Part shown: one piece after another, positions 21,885 to 32,702 of the stretch | How the letters are laid out: each line of letters opens with the position of its first letter | How positions within the stretch are numbered: the stretch's first letter is position 1 | Assembly: GCF_035222275.1 (NCBI RefSeq) | Contig: NC_085881.1 | Span: 3,596,001 to 3,660,000, forward strand | Direction: 5' to 3' | Origin: Podospora bellae-mahoneyi | Taxonomy: Eukaryota > Ascomycota > Sordariomycetes > Sordariales > Podosporaceae | DNA: 64,000 bases | Position numbers and translations under genes: made by a program | Notes under the pieces: generated by a model | Told to the model about the DNA's origin: nothing | Database searches by the model: none | The model's input: only the letters and a program-made list of their open reading frames with translations

Positions 21885-22895
21885 CTAGAAGATGGGAGAA
21901 GGCAACTGAAAGTCGGATATTGAGTCTGTGTCCTCGACTACAGCAGCGACAGCCTTTATCTTCCACTTCTTAGCAGCAGTGGAGGTGATGGGCTCGCAGT
22001 CCTCGTCGACAAAGATCTCAAAGTCCAGTTTCTGTTCCTGCTCACCAAGGTCAAAGCCAAACTTCGTCTTGGTCTCGCTCTTGAAAAGAGGGCTGGAGCT
22101 GATGCGGCCAGACTTCTTGACGAGTCGGCGACCACGAGGAGTGCCTCTCATGGACATGAGCTTGCGAGACTCGGCATTCCATTCCTCGCACTCTTGAATT
22201 TCCTTGCGGTACTCGAGAACCCACTGGCGAGCCATCTCGGCGTGATCGGGGGATCCGTCGTTGATGACGAAAGATGGGACGTGAATATAATGAGTCGAAG
22301 GTCCAGCCCGATGAGCCAAAGGCCCAGAGCGGCGGCGGGGAGGCATCGAGAGAGGTTGGGTGTTCTCGTCCTGCTCAGGAAGCTCAACCCTCAAATTGAA
22401 ACTCGAAGCAGCGTTATTGCGGTGGGTGCGAGGAATGTCGATGGCAGCCTGGGTTTTTCCAGAGGGCTCAGGCTCTGGGCCTTGCTCTGCAACTTTGTGG
22501 GCCTTCTTGGGAGCAAAGTTGTGGGAAGTGGGACGGGCAATTTGGGGCAGGCCAAAAGTCTTGGAGTTGGCCGGAATGGTGAGAAGGTGAGTAATGTCGC
22601 CCAGAGGAATACGGGCAGAGTCCTTGTCATCGTCATCGTCGAATTTGTCGTCATTAAGCTTCTTCTCATCGATCTCGTCGTCGTCGGTCCCGGAGGTTTG
22701 GGCAGCAGTGCTATTTTCAGCCTCGTCGGTCAGAGAAGCGAGGCCAGCAGTGGTCGTAGCCGGGGCGTCCTCGTCAATCTGCGACTCGGGGTCCAAAACC
22801 AGGGGTTGGAGCGGAGACGAGACGTGAGGCTCAAAACAGCCACGACCCAACCGGGAGGTTTGGGCGATCTTAGTGGCCTGCTTTGTCATCGACAT
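21885..22895 (-). CDS. acidic, largely disordered protein of unknown function with a D-box-like motif
   Basis: A 336-residue single-exon protein. The first 95 residues are acidic and disordered, with an Asp run (DKFDDDDDKDSA). This is followed at residues 95-104 by RIPLGDITHL, which fits the RxxLxxI destruction-box pattern read by the anaphase-promoting complex. A Pro/Glu-rich part and a folded-looking segment follow (HYIHVPSFVINDGSPDHAEM, then a helix ARQWVLEYRKEIQECEEWNAES). A basic stretch (RGTPRGRRLVKKSGRISSS) and an acidic end complete it. Composition suggests a nuclear protein. I do not recognise the family; cell-cycle regulation is inferred from one short motif only. Confidence 0.7.
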   Translation of the reverse strand: MSMTKQATKIAQTSRLGRGCFEPHVSSPLQPLVLDPESQIDEDAPATTTAGLASLTDEAENSTAAQTSGTDDDEIDEKKLNDDKFDDDDDKDSARIPLGDITHLLTIPANSKTFGLPQIARPTSHNFAPKKAHKVAEQGPEPEPSGKTQAAIDIPRTHRNNAASSFNLRVELPEQDENTQPLSMPPRRRSGPLAHRAGPSTHYIHVPSFVINDGSPDHAEMARQWVLEYRKEIQECEEWNAESRKLMSMRGTPRGRRLVKKSGRISSSPLFKSETKTKFGFDLGEQEQKLDFEIFVDEDCEPITSTAAKKWKIKAVAAVVEDTDSISDFQLPSPIF

Positions 22896-24783
22896 CTTTC
22901 CTGACGGATCGGAGGTTTATGGTGAAGTTGGTGAGGTCGGGAGTGTGATGGTGAGTTGTGAGAGGGTTCGAAGACAGCACAAGGAAATTTGATGGCTCAA
23001 ATATGAAATAAATTGCGGAGATTCCGTCTATCAAGGCTGACAGTGCTCCTGAGCGTTCTGATGAACTGCGCGGGTCTCAGTTGTTCGTGAGGCTCCGCAT
23101 GAAGCTCGGCGGTGTGGTATTGTGTGAGGGGAGAATGAGAATAATGACGGGGAGGTCCACGATATTCTCTTGGAGCTGTAGAGCAGGGGTATGGCGACTT
23201 GAACACGCACAACGATGCGAGCATAAACATCCCCTAGAACCCCTGTCTGGGCGCCTGAGGAAGCAAAACGAACCCCAAAGACAACCTGGAAAGAGCTGCT
23301 TTGTGTTAATTCCTGCAAGTATTGATTATCCTTAAGGTACCTAGAAAGCGAAAGCTGATGACTACACAACGTGGACCTTCCTACCACGCGCTACTATCTG
23401 TAGCAATGGACAGATATAAGGCACGCAAGGCCTTGTTAGGCATCTTCCTCTTGACGACTCCCTGTCCGTATTCACTTCAAGGCACGGACTCTTCGTATTG
23501 TTCATGTCTATGGGTACCTGTAGGGGCCTTTCGCTCCTTCCATATGTGTCTCCATGGGCCAGATATCACCGAAATCGGAATCATCTGAAGTTCAACAATG
23601 GGCTGTAAAACTCTTCAACTAGGCAGACGCCTTCACGTCGCTTCCCATAGGATATACCTTTTCTTCAACTGCCAGCTTAATGACAACCACGTGCAGAGGA
23701 CAATAATTACACCACTAAACGCCCTTAGAGACAAGGAGATGTGGTTTGTCTATGGCATGGGCTAATATAGGGCTTGGGGTTTTGAGATACACATTGCGAA
23801 TAAGATAACAGCGACTTATATCTCACAAATAGATCTGAATGATAGTTAATTCTAATAATATCTTTCTATCACCCGAAATACCTGGAATGGGAAAGTCTTC
23901 TTCTCCAATAGCCCCACAAGATATTCGCTACTTGCTCATAACCTCAACCCCGACTTAATGCAGAAGATGTGATGAATATTGGCCCCACATACCTGGGAGC
24001 ATTATACTTTTGTTACCTCGTGGAGGTTCTGCTGGGACATAATGTTAGAATAGGGGCAGCATCCAGCAATTTACACAATGGTTCACAGCTTTAAAACAGC
24101 CAGTCCCACAATCTATAGGAAATCTGGTAAACTGGCAGAGCAAGAAGACTGTCCGGGCTCTTGCTTTCACTAAGATTTGGTGGACATATTTCCAAGAGTT
24201 TTTGCAATCTCAGAGAGTTTTTGTGCACGCTCTTTGAAGATGGTGTGTGTTGTCGTGGAGCCAGAAAGGGAAGCATTCACTTACACGCATGGGACAGGGG
24301 TGCCTGATTGGCCAGCTTTGGGCATCTCTACCCAGCAGCATCTTTACTCTCGGACTCTGCCACGTTGACTCAAGATGTCTGTTCGCGCGTTCATCTGAAC
24401 CCAGTTTGGAGATAAAGCTTTGCTTGCATCAGTTGTGTAGATAGCCTCACTTTTTAATGCCTTCTGAAATCCTCAAAATTTGACAGTATTTATTGTTCTA
24501 TTCTCATCATGATGTCCCGCTCAACCCTAACCCAGATCACCCATGAAGATCCAGGCTGTCCCGGCCGGCACCGGTCACCCGATCCAATTAATGCTGGACA
24601 TGGCAGGTGCCCGTGCCTCGGCGCGGCCACTTTTAAAAAGTGAAAGAGGCGATGCCCTCAACAATTTCTCTGTGCATTGCGCCAATTCCGATGCCGCCTC
24701 CCCAGAGGTCCGCCCTTCCCTAGATTTTGCTCTTTTCTCTCTAATGCCTTAATAAGATTCTTTTAATATACGAAAACGACGAA
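22896..24783. other. 1.9 kb gene-poor, partly AT-rich region
   Basis: The left 300 bases are the promoter of the minus-strand gene. From about 23600 to 24100 the sequence is clearly AT-richer than its neighbours, without open frames or recognisable repeats. The right end is the promoter of the UbiB-type gene. No transposon domain is seen. Confidence 0.45.
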
Positions 24784-26713
24784 ATGTTATCCTCGAGAGC
24801 CTCTCTCGCCGCCACGAGGCGTCTAGTTCCCACTATGAGTTTCGCTCAACAAGCCGGTTGGACATGCGCCCAGTGTCGCAACTCGATTCCAACACTTCGA
24901 AAAGGGGTTCCGAGCCTACTTCGCGCGAATGGCCCGACAACGAGACGATATGGCAGTAAGACTGGCGACAACGGAGGGCGCCAGGACCATAACTATGGTG
25001 GCAGATCGAGAGCCAGGAGGTCAGCTGTGCTGGCCGCAACAGGAGGTGGTGTCGCCGCCGCCGCCGCTACGGTTGGTGGAAGTTTACTTGCCTTCGGGGA
25101 CGATATCAAGAACTCATATGAAGCGATGGAGAGAACGGGCAGGGTGGCTGCTGCACTGGTACTCTGCATCAACGACTACTACACCACCCTCGGCCGGCGG
25201 GATAAGGTGGAGAAGCCAGAAGAAAAGGAAACTCTGCTCAAAGCCTGCCACCAGAGATGTGCCGACAGGACACTAAAGGTTCTAGAGCAGAGTGGTGGCA
25301 TCTTCATCAAGTTGGGACAGCATCTGGTTTGTGGCACCCCCTTTCGTTCGTCGTTCACTGACCATTCAGGGGCTAACCTGACTTTTTCAACAGAGCGCAA
25401 TGAACTATCTCCTCCCACCCGAATGGACCACGACGTTCATCCCCCTCCAAGATAGATGCCCCGTTTCCTCGTTCGAATCGATCCAAGCCATGTTCAAAGC
25501 CGATACCGGACAAGACCTTTTGGATTACTTTTCCGAGTTCTCCCCCGAGCCGATAGGTGCCGCCTCTCTTGCGCAGGTCCATATGGCTACGATCAGGGAA
25601 ACTGGTCAAAGGGTCGCCGTCAAAGTACAGCACCCATCCCTTAAGAAATGGGCCAAACTCGACATGAACCTCACTTCGTTTACCTTTTCCACATTGAAGC
25701 GCTTCTTTCCTGAATATGACCTCGAGTGGCTATCCTCCGAAGTAGAGGTTTCATTACCGCAAGAACTCAATTTCGAATGCGAGGCTGAGAACTCGAAACG
25801 GACAAAGGAGTACTTTGGGAGTCTGTCACAGCCTTTGCCGCTGGTGATCCCGGATGTGCTCTGGGCAAAGAAGCGCATTTTGGTTATGGCATGCGAAACG
25901 GGCAAGAGACTGGATGATTTGGACTACATGGACTCGCAAGGGATCGACAGAGACGAGGTATCTGCCACCTTGGCGAGGATATTCAACGAGATGATTTTTG
26001 GTGAGGGGGCCCCGCTCCACTGCGATCCTCACGGAGGCAACATCGCCATTCGAAAGAACGACACTAGAAGAAGAGGGCCGAACTTTGATATTGTGCTTTA
26101 TGACCACGGGCTGTATAGAGATATCCCCCAGGATTTGAGGAGGAGCTACGCCAAGATGTGGCTGGCAGTGATTGATGGGGATATGGAAGGGATGAAGAAG
26201 TATGTCAACGAGGTGGCGGGCATTGGGGAGGACAAGTTCCCTCTGTTTGCCTCGGCCATCACTGGGAGGGACTTTATGATTGTGAGCGACACCAATGAGG
26301 GTGGTGTGATGAAGCCGAAGGAGGCGAGCGAGCAAAAGACCATGAGCACTGCGTTGCAAGAGGGTTTGCTGGCGGATTTGGTGCAGATGTTGGGACAAGT
26401 GCCGAGAATTATCCTGTTGATTCTGAAGACGAACGACTTGACGAGGAGTCTGGATGAGAGTTTGCATACAAAGCAGGGGCCGGTCAGACAGTTCCTGATT
26501 CTGGCCAGGTATTGCATGCGGACGGTGTTTTACGAGCAGCTGGAAGAGATCAAGAAGAGAGGGAGTCTGTACTGGCCACCGAATGCCATCAGGGTGTTTG
26601 CCGCCTGGCTGGGATTCTTGAGGGTAGAGTTGAAGCTTGAGGCGTTTGAACTTTGGTTGAGTGCGAAGCGGTTGCTGGGATACAAGAACTTGGGGTTAGA
26701 GGCGGCTGCATGA
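24784..26713 (+). CDS. UbiB/ADCK (ABC1)-family atypical kinase, mitochondrial, Mcp2/Cqd2-like
   Basis: Exons 24784-25326 and 25394-26713 give 620 residues, with a 67-nt intron placed between QHL and SAMNYLL. The N-terminus has an Arg/Ser-rich presequence and a Gly/Ala-rich hydrophobic helix (about residues 80-105), as expected for an inner-membrane protein. Family hallmarks are IKLGQHLSAMNYLLPPEW (the KxGQ motif that blocks the active site), EPIGAASLAQVH (Ala-rich loop), VAVKVQHP, LHCDPHGGNI (catalytic loop) and LYDHGLYRD in place of DFG. The set matches the ADCK1/Mcp2 branch, linked in yeast to coenzyme Q distribution and mitochondrial lipid homeostasis. The exact branch is inferred. Confidence 0.93.
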
Positions 26714-27210
26714 TGCCATAGACGCGCGTGTATATGAGATGCCGAGTTTAGGCAGACTCTCAAGTATTCAGGCAGCCATGTTTGAGCGAGCGAGTGGGTA
26801 TGTGTGTCTGTCCTTTTCTCATACGATGCTGATCTGGGCTGTGACAAACAGTGACGAGACGAATTGTCTTCAGGACTTTGAATTCATGGCAGATCACCTC
26901 GGATTGGACCTCGTAAAAGTCCTGAATCGGGACACCATACCATCCTGAGAACAGGGGTCCGACCAGCCCTATGAGGCGCGTCGCCTCTGCCAAGAGCCCA
27001 GGCAACTACCTCGTGGTTTCAAAGTACCACCACGCCTCGTTGTAACAACACATCATCACCGTAGACATAGTTTTGTACCGGCCTATTCACCCTCTCCGCT
27101 CCCTTTCTCATCATTCAACAGGACATATTTATCCTGCACAGCAGCCACCATCGTTCACCACCACCTACAGACATCTCACCCAACAGTCCCCTTACCGCCA
27201 GTCCGTCACC
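26714..27210. other. intergenic: UbiB-type gene 3' region and hydroxylase promoter
   Basis: No gene is supported. The right end (27080-27210) is C/A-rich leader sequence ending in the good start context TCCGTCACCATG. Confidence 0.5.
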
Positions 27211-28325
27211 ATGCTCTCCTCCATCAAATGGCCCTTCCTCTCCTCCTCCTCCTCCGAGGAAAAGAAACACACACCCCACCCTCACATCCAACCCCACAAG
27301 CCCATCCAAATCAAATACGTCTCCCTCCCCGTCGACATCCCCCCCTCTTTCCTCTCCCTCACCCCCGACCCGGCCCTCGTCCCAGACGCAAAACCAATCA
27401 CCTTCCACCCCCTAGACTGGACCTCAACCGCCATCCCCGAAAACAAGGGGAAGCTAGCCTTCATCCTCGAAAACGTCCTCTCCCCTTCGGAGTGTGGCCA
27501 ACTGATCGAGTACGCAGAGGAATCAGTACCGCTGAATAGCCCGACCGCCGCCTCTGGCGCAAACAACGGACCCTGGAGCCCGGCGCTGGTGAATATGGGC
27601 GCAGGATTCGAACTTTATGAGCCGAGCTACAGGCGGAGCGACAGGATCATTTGGGATACAAAAGAAGTCGCGGACAGGATTTGGGAGCGGTGTTTGAGTG
27701 TGGAGGGGTTGAGGAGGGAGATTGAGGTTATACAGGGGCAGGAGAGGATCAAGAAGGTGACGGGGCGGGGGGAGTGGTACGGGGATGGGGGGAGGGGGAG
27801 GTGGGTGATGAGGAGGATGAATGAGCGGCTTAGGTTTCTGAGGTATGAGAAGGGGGGCTTTTTCCAGCGTGAGTGACACTGATGAGGGTGGAAGGGGAAC
27901 ACGAATGGGTGCTAATGAGGATGACTATAGCGCATTGTGACAGTCCGTATTATGCTTCGATGGATAAGGAGCAGTTTGTCAAGACGTTGCTTACGGTGCA
28001 TATTTACTTGAACGATTGCAAGGCTACGGCCGAGGACCCGGACAGTACTGAGTTGGTGGGCGGGGCGACGACGCTGTTTAGCTCGGATGAGAAGAGGAGG
28101 TACGATGTCGAGTGCAAGGCGGGGAGGGTGTTGGTCTTTCAGCACAACGCCGTGTTGCACTCGGGAGATGAGGTGAAGCAGGGGGTCAAGTTTAGTGTGA
28201 GGAGTGATGTTTTGTATGAGCAGGTTTTGGCGGAGGAGGAGCAGGAGGAGGCAGAGGAGGAGGCAGAGGAGGAGGCAGAGGAGGAGGCAGAGGAGGAGGA
28301 GGAGGAGGGTGAGGGTTCAAAGTAA
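27211..28325 (+). CDS. 2-oxoglutarate/Fe(II) dioxygenase, prolyl 4-hydroxylase-like
   Basis: Exons 27211-27868 and 27931-28325 give 350 residues. The iron ligands are H221-x-D223 in FFQPHCDSPY, assembled exactly across the intron, and His296 in AVLHSGDEVKQGVK. Lys306 lies ten residues after the distal His, where prolyl hydroxylases bind 2-oxoglutarate. The first conserved block FILENVLSPSECGQLIEYAE and the double-stranded helix stretch LLTVHIYLNDC and GGATTLF fit the P4Hc domain. The substrate is unknown. The C-terminus is an almost pure Glu tail (about residues 315-347) encoded by GAGGAGGCAGAGGAG-type repeats, unusual for the family. Confidence 0.87.
28229..28314. repeat. GAGGAG/GCAGAG purine repeat encoding a Glu tail
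   Basis: A coding minisatellite with a 15-nt core (GAGGAGGCAGAGGAG) and shorter variants. It encodes the poly-Glu/Ala C-terminus of the hydroxylase-like protein. Confidence 0.8.
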
Positions 28326-28508
28326 GAGATGTATGTTTACGGCGTCCCAAATCAGTATTTTGCAATGGAAAGGTAGCTAAGGGGTGTTTATAACAAGCAT
28401 GTTGGTGTTGACCCCTAAAGCCTCCTGAAAACGCCAAGGTTTAGGTGGGGTGAGTTTAACTTCAGTTGCTGACCGCTCCCCGCATTTCAACCATCTCACT
28501 CAACCACT

Positions 28509-28595
<87 letters not shown>

Positions 28596-28685
28596 CTTAC
28601 ACCACCAAGCTCTCGTATCTCACTTCATCTATCTCTCATCATCCTCCTCTCCTCCCCCTCTCAACACCCCGCCAACTCACCCACA
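28326..28685. other. intergenic: hydroxylase 3' region and MYND gene leader
   Basis: The right half is a strongly pyrimidine-rich leader dominated by a (CCCTCA) tandem array (separate entry). No gene is supported. Confidence 0.5.
28511..28594 (+). repeat. (CCCTCA)14 hexanucleotide array
   Basis: Fourteen perfect CCCTCA units, with partial units at each edge, lie about 90-175 bp upstream of the MYND-protein start. The complementary strand reads TGAGGG, one base different from the TTAGGG telomere unit of filamentous fungi. All copies carry the same variant and flanks are unique, so this looks like an expanded promoter/leader microsatellite rather than a telomere remnant. Confidence 0.95.
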
Positions 28686-29351
28686 ATGCCACCCCCAGAT
28701 TTCACCTCTCCCCTCACCTTCAAAACCTTCAACACCATCCCCTCCACCGCCGCATCCCCATCACCCCCCTCAGAAACATACTACCTCCTCGCGGAGATAA
28801 AAGAAAACCTCTCCCTCACCCGCCCAACCCTAATCTGCTCGGACCTCTCCTCCACCTCCTTCGCCCTGACTTGGTCCGACCTCCACGCCTCTCCCCACGC
28901 CTCCGACGTTGACTTCAAGGCCCTAGGTCTCAAAAAGGGAAATTGTGTCCTCTTGCCAAATGCCAAAAGAACTGACTCCTCAGATGAGGTGAAGCAAGGC
29001 AAGGTTGTGATCCCCGGGGGCAAGGATGAGTGGCAAGGAAAGTCCGGGCTGAGGGTGATACCAGGCAAGCTGGAAAAGGTGGTGGAGGTGGGGCAGGATT
29101 GGGAGTTTGTGATTGAGGAGGGGGAGGGGAAGTGTGGGAGTTGTGGCAAGGAAGGGAGGGAGGAGGAGCTGGCCAAGTGTACGGGGTGTAGGGGGGTGGG
29201 GTATTGTTCCAAGGTATGCCTCTCACTGTTGAATATAAGAAATGATGATGCTAATGGGGGAGAACAGGAGTGTCAAGTTAAAGGCTGGACAGAAGGTGGC
29301 CACAAGAGTACCTGCAAGATTATCAAGACCTTCAAGGAGATATGGCCCTGA
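28686..29351 (+). CDS. MYND-type zinc-finger protein
   Basis: Exons 28686-29213 and 29268-29351 give 203 residues. The C-terminus is a MYND finger: CGSCGKEGREEELAKCTGC, then GVGYCSK joined across the intron to ECQVKGW and HKSTC. All seven Cys and the His of the C6HC-type pattern are present in order. The intron (54 nt, GTATGC donor, GCTAATG branch, ACAG acceptor) is a multiple of three and has no stop. Retention would insert 18 residues in the middle of the finger. The N-terminal 140 residues are not recognised. MYND fingers usually bind proline-rich partner peptides; the partner is unknown. Confidence 0.85.
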   Translation: MPPPDFTSPLTFKTFNTIPSTAASPSPPSETYYLLAEIKENLSLTRPTLICSDLSSTSFALTWSDLHASPHASDVDFKALGLKKGNCVLLPNAKRTDSSDEVKQGKVVIPGGKDEWQGKSGLRVIPGKLEKVVEVGQDWEFVIEEGEGKCGSCGKEGREEELAKCTGCRGVGYCSKVCLSLLNIRNDDANGGEQECQVKGWTEGGHKSTCKIIKTFKEIWP

Positions 29352-29551
29352 TTTAGATACACAACAATCTCAACCATGAACATCGCACTCTCAAACGAAA
29401 TGACACTGCAATAAAGTTACACCAAAAGCGAGACGGTCCCACACTAAATACATACATACGAACCAAAAACCCCGAACGAATTCCCCCCAGGTCCCTATTT
29501 TGTCATTTCCCCGTCACAAAAACAACAGCCTTCCAATATCTAACCACCCTC

Positions 29552-31106
29552 TCAAACACCAGTGCTCATCCACCCAAACGTCCCCACCACACTAACCAAT
29601 ATCAGCACCGTCAATATTCCCGCGCCCGCCTTGTCCCCCGTCGTCGGCGGCAGGTACTTGTCCTTGAAGTTATCACTCTGGCTCCCCGCGTTCGGATCCC
29701 CCTTGCTCGTGCCTCCCGTCGAGTTTGTCACAGGAGGCCTGCTCTGCCCGATCAACAACGACGACACGGCCCCCAAGACATTCATCGTCTGCCCCGCCCC
29801 CTGGCTCCCGTCAAAGGTGCCCGTGGACCACTTAAACCCACAGGCTCTCTGTCCGTTCTTCTCGCCTACACAGCTGGCAATAGCCGCCTTGGCTGAGTTC
29901 TGCAGAACGGGCAACACCTTCGGGGCGAGAAAAGGCGCGACCTGGGTGGCGGTGGCCATCCAGCGGGCGACGTAGCCCTTGAAGCTGAGCATATCCGTCG
30001 TGCAAGACATGTGCTCCTCGCAGGCGACCTCGTAAGCAATGTTGTCGGGGAAGAAAACGCGGATGGTGGCGTCGGTGAGACCGTCGAGGCGTTCGCGCCA
30101 AACGTCACTGCCATTTGTCTAGGGCGTGTTAGCCAACCTTTGACTTCAGCAACCACAATAAGGGGTTAGAGAAAAACATGCATAATTATACATGTACGCC
30201 GCCCCAAGCAAAAACACCCCGTTGTTGTACGAAAACTGCGCCCGGTTGATGTCGGTGCAGTTGTGCTCGACGTGCCCGCCGTCGTAGATGTTGTACTTTT
30301 CGTCCATGAACCCGACTCCTCTCATCCAGTCCCATGTCTTTTCCGCCCAGTCGGCGTACGTGGTGTTGCCCGTGTACCGGGCCAGTCTCGCGCCCAGGTT
30401 AAAGAAGCATCCGTTTGCGATACCTGTCTCGTGTTAGCCCCTTGTTCCCTCTGGACGAGCCGCCGGCTGTCATGAGACCAACTATTCTTGTAATTATACC
30501 CATTATTCGACCAAGGAATCTGCCACCTCAACCCCCCGTTGCACGTCTCGTCGTGCCTGTCCGGGCTCGCCTGGGTGTTGAACACGGCCTGCGCCAACGC
30601 CAACCACTGCGGTTCATCCTCTGGTGGATCAGGAAACTTGTTTTCCGCGGCCAGCATCGCCGACATGCCCCAGAACCCTTGATCGTCGTTCCCCAGGGAG
30701 GCGGTGACGTTGGGGGGCATGTAGTCCTTGTCTGGGCCTACCTGCCACAGCATGGCTTGGGTGATGAGATCGTTGTAGCTGTCGTCGCCGGTGAATTTCC
30801 AGTAGTCGATCAGGGTCCCCCACATGGCGCCGCCTTCCCACCAGTAGTAATCGCCTGCTGGGGGAGGACCAGGGAGGATGCCGGGGGTTTGGCCGGTGAG
30901 GTTGCCTTTGTAGTATTGGAGGAGGTCCCAGGCGAGGAGGGAGGAGGTTTGTTTGATGTCGGCTGGGGAATTGTTAGTATCGTCAAGGTCAGGGCAGCTG
31001 AAGAAAGGGGAAGCGCACCAGCGGACGCGATGCTATAAGTGGCGGCGTTGGCGACGGCGGCGCCACTGAGCAGAAAGGCTGCCGTATGTCGTATTGGTGA
31101 AATCAT
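29552..31106 (-). CDS. GH76 family GPI-anchored mannanase/transglycosidase (Dfg5/Dcw1 type)
   Basis: Minus-strand exons 31019-31106, 30483-30962, 30182-30423 and 29552-30118 give 458 residues. The signal peptide [20 protein letters not shown] leads the protein. GH76 blocks are [80 protein letters not shown] and a Cys-containing CGFKW segment. The conserved Asp pair GNDDQGFW is intact. The C-terminus is Ser/Thr/Gly-rich and ends in a hydrophobic helix ([16 protein letters not shown]), as for a GPI-attachment signal. Dfg5/Dcw1 enzymes graft mannoproteins onto cell-wall glucan. The third intron uses a GC donor (GCATGT), the only join that keeps YMYNYTNGSD in frame. Confidence 0.92.
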
Positions 31107-31422
31107 CTTTGTTATCAATGTTGTGGTGGTTTGTTTCTTGGCGACGAAATAGAGAAAGCGACCGGAAAGGGGGGGTGAAGAATGTGAAAAACGAATGTGG
31201 TGGTAGTGGTGTAGCTAAGTTGAAACCATCAGAGCCGCGATGATGATGTTGGTTTTTTTTTGTTGTTTTTTTCTTCTTCTATTCTTCTCCTGCTGTTGCT
31301 GTTTTTCGTAATAGAGTTGTTTGCGAAAAGCGAGTGTATGCTGGAGACTGAACGAGTGTTGTTGTGTCACGCGTATTTTCGGCTTTGACGGGATGGCGAT
31401 CAAGGAAAAAATACGGGGCAAG

Positions 31423-31453
<31 letters not shown>

Positions 31454-32702
31454 GGGCGGGGGGGGGGGGAAACTTGGAATGGGGGGCAAGAGGTGTCGCT
31501 AATCTGCGTCTTGATGCGCGCGTGTGGGAGCGACACACAGCACTAATGAAATCTGGGTGGTCTTGCAGATGCTTGGGAGGACGGTCGAATCGATACTGCC
31601 GGGCATGGGATGACACGAAACGGCTCACGGAAAGCCGAGGGGTTGTCTAACAGCGCAGCAAGGATGTTATTGTATCGCGTACAGCCATCACTTCCACAAA
31701 GAGGCACACGGTCGGGATAGTGGCTTGTGGACAGGGAGGGATGGGCTGATAAGGGAACACGAGGGGGGCTGCCTCCCGCTGATTCATATCGCTGGGAGAG
31801 CTACATTCCAGCTGGGGCTCTCTTTTGGAGCTCTCCCTGAGCGAGGCATGACGTCTGTTGCTTTCTCTCAATTCAATCCTCTCCTTCAAGACTTGGCATC
31901 TTGAATGATGGGGAACTCGTCGAATTCGCCGCTCTTGGCGATTCAACCAAGCATTTGCCAAGCGACGCTCCCGCAATCTTGGACAGCAGGGGGCAGCACG
32001 GGCCACCACTTCGGCCCAGGCACCGTTTCTGTCATGTCTGGTGCCAGCACTGCCATCTCCTGTCAGACAGGCTGATGATATTGATTATTGATTGGCAAAC
32101 CAAAGTCATCATTAGGTTTCTCCTGGCGCTTCTTTTCATCTCTTTGAATTTGAGAGATATGAATCGAATGACCGCTTAACCTGGTTCACTGATGCCAAGT
32201 GATAACCATCCGCTGCTTGGGCAATGAGCTCACTCCGCTAACCCCAGCTATTAGCGTTCATTAAGCTCAGCCCTATTGAATTTGACATGATTCATCATGC
32301 ACTTCGTAATAATATCCTCTGCAGAAACTCATGTCAAATTCGATTTCTTGTTTTGATAGTGACACAAGGAGAACCCTGAGCAAGGCGATCGTCTCGGCAC
32401 CGGCCCAAGCTGCATGGAACTGGAGGACGGGAAAGAACCACTCGTCTTGATGATCGCTCCTGGCATCATCGCTTGGCACTTGGGGCACTGACACATCTTT
32501 TTCGGAGCTGCTTGCCTCTCGGACTCTCCATCAGAACAGCCCGACATCATTCTTCTGGGCCGGCCCTCCGTTTCATGTACGACCTTTTCACTTCCTGATC
32601 TGTTGCGTGATGTGGTAGCTGTCACAGACCTAATTCTATCGCAGATACCTCTACAACTCGATACCACTCGCTCGAGCCAGCTTGGCCTTGGCCACAGACA
32701 CA
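31107..32702. other. 1.6 kb divergent intergenic region
   Basis: Promoters of the GH76 gene (-) and the FluG-type gene (+). It contains a (GA)14 microsatellite followed by a G-run. No gene is supported between 31500 and 32700. Confidence 0.5.
31423..31450. repeat. (GA)14 microsatellite followed by a G-rich run
   Basis: Fourteen GA units followed by AGGGGGCGGGGGGGGGG lie about 320 bp upstream of the GH76 start. On the GH76 coding strand this is a CT/C-rich tract, a common element of fungal core promoters. Confidence 0.85.

Noticed and set aside
24514-24536. CCCTAACCC near the UbiB-type gene
   Set aside because: Only one and a half telomere-like units; chance.
28511-28594. Interstitial telomere
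   Set aside because: Every unit is CCCTCA, none CCCTAA, and unique genes continue directly on both sides, so a microsatellite is the simpler reading.
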